Origin: Pelomonas sp. V22
GTDB taxonomy: Bacteria; Pseudomonadota; Gammaproteobacteria; Burkholderiales; Burkholderiaceae_C
Assembly (NCBI RefSeq): GCF_030014915.1
Contig: NZ_JAGIXS010000002.1
Span: forward strand, 310,001 to 374,000
Direction of reading: 5' to 3'
DNA length: 64,000 nucleotides
Shown: positions 27,514-34,018 of the stretch, one piece after another
How positions within the stretch are numbered: position 1 is the stretch's first letter
Layout of the letters: each line of letters opens with the position of its first letter
Notes under the pieces: model-generated
Told to the model about the DNA's origin: nothing
Seen by the model: the letters and a program-made list of their open reading frames with translations, nothing else
Database searches by the model: none
Position numbers and translations under genes: made by a program

Positions 27514-28645
27514 CGAAACTCCTGTCGCGTGGAAGTGAGGCAATGGACGGTGCGAAGCTCGCCCGGCGGCGTAGCAGCAGGCCCAGGCGCTGCAGCTGCG
27601 TGCGCAAGACATTGCGGGTGATGCCGAGCAGCTCGGCCGTGTGCACCTGGTTGCGCTGGCAATGCGCGAAGGCGCTTTGTATGAGCACTCGCTCGATGCT
27701 GTCAAACAGCTGGGGCGGGTTGGCCTCGTAAAGTTCGGTAAACAGCGCCTCAAGGCGGCTCAGCGCATCGTCCGCCACCGCGGGCTCGGGCTCCGGCTCG
27801 GGCTCGGCATCGTTCAGCACCTGACGCGCACGCAGCGGCGCTGTGGCCGCGCTGAGCTTGAGGTCGCGCGCGGCCAGCACGCCGTCGCGGTTGACGATCA
27901 GGGCGTAGTGGATGACGTTCTCCAGCTCGCGGATATTGCCCGGCCAGGAATAGGCCAGCAGGGCCGCGCGGGCATCGACGCCGAGGCGCACGTCCTGCAG
28001 CTCCAGTCGCCGGCTGTAGACGGCGATGAAGTGCTCGGCCAGCGCAATGATGTCGCCCGGCCTTTGCGCCAGTGGCGCGAGCTGCAAGGCGGCCACGTTG
28101 AGCCGGTAATATAGGTCGGCGCGGAAATGCCCGGCGGCCACGGCCTCTTCCAGCTTCACGTTGGTGGCAGCTATCAGTCGCACATCCACGTCGATCGGGC
28201 GGCGTGAGCCCAGGCGCACGACCTGGCGTTCTTGCAGCACGCGCAAGAGCTTGACCTGCAGCGAGAGCGGCAGGTCGCCCACCTCGTCCAGGAACAGCGT
28301 GCCGTGCTGCGCCGCCTCGAACCAGCCGGCCCGCGAGCCGCTGGCGCCGGTGTAGGCGCCGGCCTCGTGGCCGAACAGCTCGGCCACCACCAGGGTCTCG
28401 CTGAAAGCGCCGCAGTTCACCGCCACGAAGGGGCCGCTGCGGCCGCTCTGCTGGTGCACATGGCGGGCGATCAGCTCCTTGCCGGTGCCGGTCTCGCCAA
28501 TGATCAGCACGGTGGCATCGCTGGCCGCCACGCGCTCGGCTTGCGCCAGCAGGGCCTGCGAGCCAGGATCGTTGAACACGAGGGCCTTGGCGCGTATCGA
28601 CAGCACCTGGTGCTGCGAATCGGGAAGGGTGAGGACACGGGGCAT
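27479..28645 (-). CDS. Sigma-54-dependent transcriptional activator (SfnR-like)
   Basis: A 388-residue activator with almost no sensor domain. After MPRVLTLPDSQHQVLSIRAKALVF comes the AAA+ domain: Walker A GETGTGKE, GAYTGA in place of GAFTGA, Walker B GTLFLDEVGDL, arginine finger region FRADLYYRLNV. An acidic Glu-Pro repeat linker and a Fis-type helix-turn-helix (HTAELLGITRNVLRTQLQRL) follow. The N-terminus strongly recalls SfnR/SfnB-associated activators of organosulfur use; this is from memory. The tail beyond the HTH (about 30 residues) is longer than usual and overlaps the next gene. Confidence 0.87.
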   Translation of the reverse strand: MPRVLTLPDSQHQVLSIRAKALVFNDPGSQALLAQAERVAASDATVLIIGETGTGKELIARHVHQQSGRSGPFVAVNCGAFSETLVVAELFGHEAGAYTGASGSRAGWFEAAQHGTLFLDEVGDLPLSLQVKLLRVLQERQVVRLGSRRPIDVDVRLIAATNVKLEEAVAAGHFRADLYYRLNVAALQLAPLAQRPGDIIALAEHFIAVYSRRLELQDVRLGVDARAALLAYSWPGNIRELENVIHYALIVNRDGVLAARDLKLSAATAPLRARQVLNDAEPEPEPEPAVADDALSRLEALFTELYEANPPQLFDSIERVLIQSAFAHCQRNQVHTAELLGITRNVLRTQLQRLGLLLRRRASFAPSIASLPRDRSFDESFDRPRLPA

Positions 28646-28715
28646 GGTGAGCTTCTTCTCTGGAATGCGAACTGCCACCCACTCTAGACATGCAGCTCGC
28701 GCCGAAGAACGCAGA

Positions 28716-28739
28716 TTGGCGCGCATGCTTATGCGCCAA
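28716..28739. promoter_or_regulatory. Inverted repeat upstream of the sigma-54 activator
   Basis: Arms TTGGCGC and GCGCCAA with a 10-nt spacer, about 70 bp before the activator start and 17 bp beyond the LysR gene stop. It may be an operator or a weak terminator hairpin for the LysR gene. Its spacing does not fit a sigma-54 promoter. Confidence 0.35.
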
Positions 28740-28755
28740 ACATGCTGGCGAGGCC

Positions 28756-29664
28756 TCAGGAATGCGTCTCCCAGCTGCCTGCCAGCTCCTGCAGATGCTC
28801 CACGAAGGCCTGGGCCAGCGGTGACAGCCGCCGGCCCTTGAGCCACAGCACGGACCAGGCCGAAGGCACCGGGAACTGCTGCACCGGCAGGATGGCGAGG
28901 CCCTCCTGCGCCGGCTGCTCCACCAGCGCGTGGCGCGAGATCAGGCCGAGCCCGAGGCCACCGGCCACCGACTGCTTGACCGCCTCGTTGCTGCCCAACT
29001 CCAGCCGCACGCGCGGGCTCAAGCCCAGCCGCGCGAAATGCTGGTCACCGGCCATGCGCGTGCCGGAACCGAGCTCGCGCAGGATGAAGGCCTCGCTCTG
29101 CAGGCGCGCCGGAGCGATGCGACGGCGCGCTGCGAGCGGATGCTGCAGCGAAGCGATCACCACCAGCGGGTTGGCCAGCACATGCAGGCGCTCATGGGCC
29201 AGCTCGCTTGGCGGCGCCGACAGGATGTAGAGATCGTCCTCATTGCCGCGCATCCGGTTCACCACGCCGTCGCGGTTGAGCACCTGCAACGAAATGTCCA
29301 GCTGCGGATGCGTTTCGCAGAAGCGGCCCAGCATGCGCGGGATGAAGTACTTGGCCGTGCTGGCCACCGAGAGCCGCAGCCGGCCATGGCTGAGCCCCCG
29401 ATGCTCGGCAATGCGCTGCTCCAGCGCCTCCCACTCGGCAAACATCAGCCGGCTGCTCTCGACCACCAGGCGCCCGGCGTCGGTCAGGAACACGCGCTTG
29501 CCGACTTGTTCGTAGAGCGGCAGGCCCACGGCCTCGCTCAGTTCCCGCAACTGCATCGAGACGCTGGGCTGGGTCACATGGCAGGCGCGCGCGGCGGCCG
29601 TGACCGAGCCGGTCTCGGCGAGGGCTGTCAACAGCTGCAGTTGGCGAAACGTGGCTCGAATCAT
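28756..29664 (-). CDS. LysR-family regulator (CbbR-like), divergent from sbtA
   Basis: The 302-residue protein has an N-terminal winged helix (FRQLQLLTALAETGSVTAAARACHVTQPSVSMQLREL) and a two-lobed effector domain. The sequence of the HTH and the FIPRMLGRFCETHPQ region resemble CbbR-type regulators, which respond to carbon-fixation metabolites. The divergent neighbour is an SbtA-type bicarbonate transporter, and a T-N11-A site lies between them, so it very likely controls that gene. ATG 29664 begins the standard MIRATFRQLQLL N-terminus. Confidence 0.87.
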   Translation of the reverse strand: MIRATFRQLQLLTALAETGSVTAAARACHVTQPSVSMQLRELSEAVGLPLYEQVGKRVFLTDAGRLVVESSRLMFAEWEALEQRIAEHRGLSHGRLRLSVASTAKYFIPRMLGRFCETHPQLDISLQVLNRDGVVNRMRGNEDDLYILSAPPSELAHERLHVLANPLVVIASLQHPLAARRRIAPARLQSEAFILRELGSGTRMAGDQHFARLGLSPRVRLELGSNEAVKQSVAGGLGLGLISRHALVEQPAQEGLAILPVQQFPVPSAWSVLWLKGRRLSPLAQAFVEHLQELAGSWETHS

Positions 29665-29682
29665 GTTTGCTCGATGGATGGC

Positions 29683-29697
29683 ATCAGAACTATTGAT
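29683..29697. promoter_or_regulatory. LysR-type operator (ATC-N9-GAT) in the sbtA divergent promoter
   Basis: ATCAGAACTATTGAT contains the palindrome ATCA-N7-TGAT and satisfies the T-N11-A rule for LysR-family sites. It lies 18 bp from the LysR start and 36 bp from the transporter start, where an autoregulating activator would bind. Confidence 0.6.
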
Positions 29698-29733
29698 TTT
29701 TCCTGATTGTCCACTTTCCCTAGCATTCAGGGC

Positions 29734-30729
29734 ATGAATCCGCTCCTCGACCCTGCCCTGCTCTTCTTCGTCCTCGGCCTGGGGGCCGGACTGATCAAAT
29801 CCAACCTCGAGATTCCGCCAGCGCTTTCGCGCTTTCTTTCGCTCTATCTGCTGATGGCCCTGGGCCTGAAAGGCGGCTTCGCGCTGGCGGCCTCGGGCCT
29901 CACCTCGGGCGTGGCGACCGCACTCGGCGCCGCCGTGCTGCTGGCCGTGGCCGTTCCGCTGCTGGACTGGCAATGGCTCAAGCGCGTGCTGCCGCCGATG
30001 GACGCCGTGGGCGTGGCCGCGACCTATGGCAGCGTCAGCGCCGTGACCTTCGTGACCGCGACCCATGTGCTGGAGTCGCAGGGCACGCCGGCCGGCGGCC
30101 ACATGGCGGCGGCCATGGCCCTGATGGAATCGCCCGCGCTGATACTCGGCATCGTCATGGCCAACGGCGTGCGCAGTGCCGGCGCGGTGCTGCCGGCAGG
30201 CTCGGCAGCGGTGCTCTCACGCCCCGCCGGCTTCAGCACGCTGGGCCCACATTTGCGCGAGGCGCTGACCGATGGCGGCACCGTGCTGTTGCTGGGCGCC
30301 CTGGCCGTGGGCCTGCTGACCGGTGCGCCCGGGGCCGCTGCGATGAAGCCCTTCACCGGCGATCTGTTCAAGGGCTTGCTCGCCTTCTTCCTGCTGGACA
30401 TGGGCCTGCTGACCGCGCGCCAATTGCCCGGCCTGCGCGAAATGCCGCGCCGCATGTTTGCCTATGCCCTGGCGGCACCGCTGGTGCATGCCGCTCTGGC
30501 CCTTCTGCTCGCTTCGCTGCTGCAGCTGACGGTGCCGGACGCCACACTGCTCGCCGTGCTGGCGGCCAGCGCCTCCTACATCGCCGTGCCGGCCGTCTTG
30601 CGCCATGCGGTGCCGGAGGCGCGGCCGGCTCTGTACATCGGGCTGTCGCTGGGGATCACCTTCCCCTTCAACCTGCTGGTGGGCATCCCGCTGTACCAGG
30701 CCCTAGCACAGGCCTTGCTCGCGAACTGA
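29734..30729 (+). CDS. SbtA-type sodium-dependent bicarbonate transporter
   Basis: A 331-residue integral membrane protein with about ten helices in two inverted halves. LEIPPALSRFLSLYLLMALGLKGG and AATYGSVSAVTFVTATHVLESQG match the conserved SbtA half-repeats. SbtA imports bicarbonate with sodium in cyanobacteria; many proteobacteria carry homologues. No SbtB-type PII partner is encoded beside it. Expression is presumably controlled by the divergent LysR regulator. ATG 29734 was chosen over TTG 29707. Confidence 0.85.
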   Translation: MNPLLDPALLFFVLGLGAGLIKSNLEIPPALSRFLSLYLLMALGLKGGFALAASGLTSGVATALGAAVLLAVAVPLLDWQWLKRVLPPMDAVGVAATYGSVSAVTFVTATHVLESQGTPAGGHMAAAMALMESPALILGIVMANGVRSAGAVLPAGSAAVLSRPAGFSTLGPHLREALTDGGTVLLLGALAVGLLTGAPGAAAMKPFTGDLFKGLLAFFLLDMGLLTARQLPGLREMPRRMFAYALAAPLVHAALALLLASLLQLTVPDATLLAVLAASASYIAVPAVLRHAVPEARPALYIGLSLGITFPFNLLVGIPLYQALAQALLAN

Positions 30730-30744
30730 TGTTCGTTCCTCGCC

Positions 30745-30763
30745 GCGCGAGGTTCGCTCGCGC
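30745..30763 (+). terminator. GC-rich hairpin after the bicarbonate transporter gene
   Basis: Perfect 7-bp arms GCGCGAG and CTCGCGC with a 5-nt loop lie 15 bp after the stop. The following bases are not a U-run, so termination would be weak. Confidence 0.4.
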
Positions 30764-30810
30764 CGCGCGCTTGGTTAAGCTTCGGGCCATCGACTCTCAC
30801 AAGGAACCTC

Positions 30811-31656
30811 ATGAGCCTGACCCGACGTAGCGCCACCGCCAGCGCCGTGATCGCCCTCTCCGCCACGCTATTCGGCCTGCAAAGCGCCCACGCCGACCAG
30901 CTCGACGATGTGAAGAAAAAAGGCGAGCTGGTCGTCGGCGTGCTGGGCACCGACGAGCCCAACAGCTTCATCGATGCCAAGACGCGCGAGTTCGTCGGCT
31001 ACGAGGTTGACCTGGCCAAGGCGCTGGCCGCCAAGCTGGGCGTGAAGCTGAAGCTGAAGCAGCTGGCCGTGGCCGCGCGCATCCCCGAGCTGCAGCAAGG
31101 CCATGTGGACCTGCTGGCGGCGTCCCTCACGCACACCAAGGAGCGCGAGGCGGTGATCGACTTCTCGCTCACCACCTTCGTCACCGGCCAGAAGGTGATG
31201 GTCAAGAAGACGAGCGGCATCACCGCCGTGCCCCAGCTGGCCGGCAAGAAGGTGGTGACGGTCAAGGGGGGCACCCAGGAGCCCAACATCCGCAAGGCCG
31301 TGCCCCAGGTGGACGTGGTGACCTTCGAGACCGGCCCGCAGGCCTTCCAGGCGCTGCAGCAGGGCAAGGGCCTCGCCCTCGTGAACGACGAGGTCTCGCT
31401 GCTGGACCAGTTCGCCAAGCTCGGCCCCTTGCAGCCGCAGTACCAGATCCTCGACCAGAACCTGAGCGTCGAGCCGCTGGCCATCGGCATCAAGAAGGGC
31501 GAGGCCAAGCTCAAGGCCCAGGTCGACGGCCTGCTGCGCGAGCTGGAGAAGAGCGGCGAGGCCGAGAAGCTGTTCAACAAGTGGTACGGCCCGGAAAGCA
31601 AGCTGAAGTTCCCGCGCCGGACCTTCAAGATCGATTCGGACAAGGTGGAGGGCTGA
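30811..31656 (+). CDS. Amino-acid ABC transporter substrate-binding protein
   Basis: A 281-residue periplasmic SBP_bac_3 protein: signal peptide to QSAHA, then LDDVKKKGELVVGVLGTDEPNSF, VGYEVDLAKALAAKLGVKL and the ligand-loop region AASLTHTKEREAVIDFS. It would bind a polar amino acid, most likely of the glutamate/aspartate or general type. AAGGA lies just before ATG 30811. Two matching permease genes follow, after an intergenic hairpin. Confidence 0.9.
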   Translation: MSLTRRSATASAVIALSATLFGLQSAHADQLDDVKKKGELVVGVLGTDEPNSFIDAKTREFVGYEVDLAKALAAKLGVKLKLKQLAVAARIPELQQGHVDLLAASLTHTKEREAVIDFSLTTFVTGQKVMVKKTSGITAVPQLAGKKVVTVKGGTQEPNIRKAVPQVDVVTFETGPQAFQALQQGKGLALVNDEVSLLDQFAKLGPLQPQYQILDQNLSVEPLAIGIKKGEAKLKAQVDGLLRELEKSGEAEKLFNKWYGPESKLKFPRRTFKIDSDKVEG

Positions 31657-31696
31657 TATCGAGAGACGCGAACCAGGAAACCAACCAATGCAAACG

Positions 31697-31724
31697 CAAG
31701 GCGCCCCGTTCGTGGGGCGTCTTG
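31697..31724 (+). terminator. Hairpin between binding-protein and permease genes
   Basis: Arms CAAGGCGCCCC and GGGGCGTCTTG pair over a short loop (one G-T mismatch), 40 bp after the binding-protein stop, followed by GTCGTTTC. This is the usual place for a partial terminator that lets the binding protein be made in excess over its permeases. Confidence 0.6.
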
Positions 31725-31767
31725 TCGTTTCAGGCGGCGTTCGCGTTCTGGCTTATCGTTGCGCCCC

Positions 31768-32466
31768 ATGCCCCATCTCGATTTCAGCGCCCTGCTCCAA
31801 GGTGAATACCTGGAATGGCTGCGCGCCGGCTTTCTGTTCTCGCTGCAGCTGACCGGCCTGACCCTGGTGTTCGCACTGCCGCTGGCCGTGTCCGTGGCGC
31901 TGTTGAGGCTGGCGCCGTCGAAAGCGGCGCGCGCCGCGGGCTTCGGCTTCGTCGAGGCGATACGCAACATCCCGCTGCTGGTCCACATGCTGTTCTGGTA
32001 CTTCGGCGCGCCCGAGATCCTGCCCGATGGCCTCAAGGCCTGGCTCTATGCCGGCAACATCGAGGCCGTGGCCGCCCTGATCGCACTGACGCTCTACACC
32101 GCCGCCTACATGGCCGAGGACATCCGCTCCGGCCTGCGCGCCGTGCCGGCCGGGCAGTTGCAGGCCGCGCGGGCGCTGGGCCTGTCCTTCCTCGGCGGCA
32201 TGCGCTTCGTGGTGCTGCCCCAGGCCCTGCGCATCACGGTGCCGCCGTTGATCTCGCAGACCTTGAACCTCTGGAAGAACACCAGCATTGCCACCGTCAT
32301 CGGTGCGGCTGAATTGATGTACCAGGCCCAGCGCGTCGAGACCGCCAGCTTCCGCGGCTTCGAGACCTTTGCCATCGTGACTGTGGCCTACCTGGCCATC
32401 AGCCTCTTCATCACCGCCTTGGCCTGGGGCTTCCAGCAGCGCTATCCGGTAAGGGTGGCGCGATGA
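31768..32466 (+). CDS. Amino-acid ABC transporter permease 1
   Basis: A 232-residue HisM/GltJ-type permease with about five membrane helices. The EAA loop reads AGQLQAARALGLSFLGGMRFVVLPQALRITVPPL (about 130-165), the surface that docks the ATPase. The N-terminal signature FLFSLQLTGLTLVFALPLA is typical. ATG 31768 was chosen over TTG 31759. It works with the second permease and the upstream binding protein. Confidence 0.88.
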   Translation: MPHLDFSALLQGEYLEWLRAGFLFSLQLTGLTLVFALPLAVSVALLRLAPSKAARAAGFGFVEAIRNIPLLVHMLFWYFGAPEILPDGLKAWLYAGNIEAVAALIALTLYTAAYMAEDIRSGLRAVPAGQLQAARALGLSFLGGMRFVVLPQALRITVPPLISQTLNLWKNTSIATVIGAAELMYQAQRVETASFRGFETFAIVTVAYLAISLFITALAWGFQQRYPVRVAR

Positions 32467-32510
32467 GCCCGCAGGGCCGCCCCAAGGGCTCATGCTCCCG
32501 CCTGGCGGGA
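32464..32510. repeat. Two-hairpin intergenic element between permease genes
   Basis: The first inverted repeat is TGAGCCC with GGGCTCA (32464-32492). The second is TCCCGCC and GGCGGGA around a single T (32496-32510). The block is very GC-rich, non-coding and placed inside an operon, like the structured element at 61522-61600. It may be a dispersed intergenic repeat that tunes downstream expression. Confidence 0.5.
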
Positions 32511-32539
32511 CGACGCGAAGCGTCAAGGGTGCTCACATA

Positions 32540-33226
32540 ATGATGGAGTTGATCGACACCTACTGGCTCTACTTCCTCGTGGGCCAGTATCCGAACGGGC
32601 CGCTGGGCGGCCTCGCGCTCACCCTGGTGCTGGCCAGCCTCGGCCTGCTGCTCGCACTGCCGCTGGGCATCCTGCTCGGCCTCGGCCGCGTGAGCCCCCT
32701 GCCCTGGGTGCGCTTGCCGGTTTCGGGCCTCGTGTTCGTCGTGCGCGGCACGCCGCTCCTGATGGTGGTGTTCTGGGCCTACTTTTTCCTGCCGGTGATC
32801 ACCGGCACCAAGACCAACCAGTTCAACACCATGCTGGCGGCCCTGGTGCTGTTCGATGCCGCGTATCTCGCCGAGATCGTGCGCGCCGGCTTGCAGGCCC
32901 TGCCGGGCGGGCAGATGCAGGCCGCCCGCTCGCTCGGCCTCAGCTATGCGCAGGCCATGCGCCTGGTGCTCTTGCCACAGGCGCTGCGCCACATGCTGCC
33001 CTCCCTCGTGAACCAGTTCGTCTCGACGATCAAGCAGACCTCGCTGGGCACCATCATTGGCCTCTCGGAGCTCAGCTACATCGCCAACCAGATCAATGCG
33101 CAAGTGCTGGTCAAGCCGGCCGAGATCTTCGGCACGCTGGCGCTCAGCTACTTCATCCTCTGCTTCGGGCTCTCTCGCATCGCCTATGCGCTCGAGAACC
33201 GGCTCAACGCACGCCCCCGGGATTGA
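32540..33226 (+). CDS. Amino-acid ABC transporter permease 2
   Basis: A 228-residue HisQ/GltK-type permease: helices include GGLALTLVLASLGLLLALPLG, and the EAA loop is GGQMQAARSLGLSYAQAMRLVLLPQALRHMLPSL. It forms a heterodimer with the first permease. The expected ATPase gene does not follow; the next gene is an unrelated membrane protein, so the ATPase must be supplied from elsewhere. ATG 32543 is an equally good start. Confidence 0.88.
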   Translation: MMELIDTYWLYFLVGQYPNGPLGGLALTLVLASLGLLLALPLGILLGLGRVSPLPWVRLPVSGLVFVVRGTPLLMVVFWAYFFLPVITGTKTNQFNTMLAALVLFDAAYLAEIVRAGLQALPGGQMQAARSLGLSYAQAMRLVLLPQALRHMLPSLVNQFVSTIKQTSLGTIIGLSELSYIANQINAQVLVKPAEIFGTLALSYFILCFGLSRIAYALENRLNARPRD

Positions 33227-33230
33227 TTCC

Positions 33231-33785
33231 ATGACATCCAAGGTCGACGCCAACTACCGCTACATCGCTGCAGCCAACGAGCTGAACGTGCGCATCGCCC
33301 AGCGCCAACAGCTGCTGGCGCTCTACACCACCCTGGTGCTGGGCCTCTTGGCCGCGCTGGTGGCCTTCCGGCCTGAGACGGGCGGCCCGCGCGTGCCCAT
33401 CGAATGGCTGATCATGGGCTTCCCAGTCGCCTCGCTGTGCCTCGTGTTCCTGAACTACAAGACCGAGCTGGCGCTGACCAACCTGCGCAACTTCCTGGCC
33501 GCGCTGGAGCGGTTGGGTGAGGCCCACCTCGAACTGCCCAGCTACAACACCGACCCCAGCTGGGCCGACGGTGCCAACCGCGCGCGGCGCTTCCACGACT
33601 ACAGCGCGGCGCTGCTGGTCGGCTCCTCCAATGCGCTGGGCCTCGGGGCGCTGTGGCGCATCCATCCGGGCTTCTTCAGCTGGGACTCGATCTCGGTCTG
33701 GCTGACCGGCCTCACGGCCATCGGCACCGTGGCCGTGCTGCTGTGGATGCCGCGATGGAGCTACCGCCCGGCCCGGCGCGGCTGA
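33231..33785 (+). CDS. Hypothetical membrane protein
   Basis: A 184-residue protein with a soluble N-terminal helix. Two hydrophobic helices follow close together (LLALYTTLVLGLLAALVAF and WLIMGFPVASLCLVFL), then a polar middle, then two more helices (about 125-175). I recognise no family. It begins 5 bp after the permease gene and its TGA touches the next gene, so it rides in the same transcript. Confidence 0.6.
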   Translation: MTSKVDANYRYIAAANELNVRIAQRQQLLALYTTLVLGLLAALVAFRPETGGPRVPIEWLIMGFPVASLCLVFLNYKTELALTNLRNFLAALERLGEAHLELPSYNTDPSWADGANRARRFHDYSAALLVGSSNALGLGALWRIHPGFFSWDSISVWLTGLTAIGTVAVLLWMPRWSYRPARRG

Positions 33786-33802
33786 TGAGGTCCAATAGCG
33801 CC

Positions 33803-34018
33803 ATGGATACCGCACGCCTCGAAGAGCGCATCACCGAGCTGGAGATCAAGGCCAGCTATACGGAAGACCTGCTCGACCACCTGAACGCCACCGTGGCCCG
33901 CCAGCAGCAGCAGATCGAGCTGCTGGTGCGCGAGATCCTGCAGCTGCGCCAGCAGCAGCCCGAGGCCGGCCCGGGCGCCGCACGCAGCCTGCGCGACGAA
34001 CTACCGCCGCACTACTGA
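33803..34018 (+). CDS. slyX: SlyX family protein
   Basis: A 71-residue coiled-coil protein matching SlyX throughout (LEERITELEIKASYTEDLLDHLNATVARQQQQIELL). Its cellular role is not established. ATG 33803 gives the standard N-terminus; ATG 33785 would overlap the previous stop and add six residues. It converges on, and overlaps by 7 bp, the EAL gene. Confidence 0.85.
   Translation: MDTARLEERITELEIKASYTEDLLDHLNATVARQQQQIELLVREILQLRQQQPEAGPGAARSLRDELPPHY

Noticed and set aside
27770-27812. Repeat of CTCGGG-type units within the sigma-54 activator gene
   Set aside because: It is the coding sequence of the Glu-Pro linker (EPEPEPEP) and needs no separate explanation.
28716-28739. Possible sigma-54 promoter for the activator gene
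   Set aside because: TGGCGC is followed by TGC one base too far for the fixed -24/-12 spacing; kept only as an inverted repeat.
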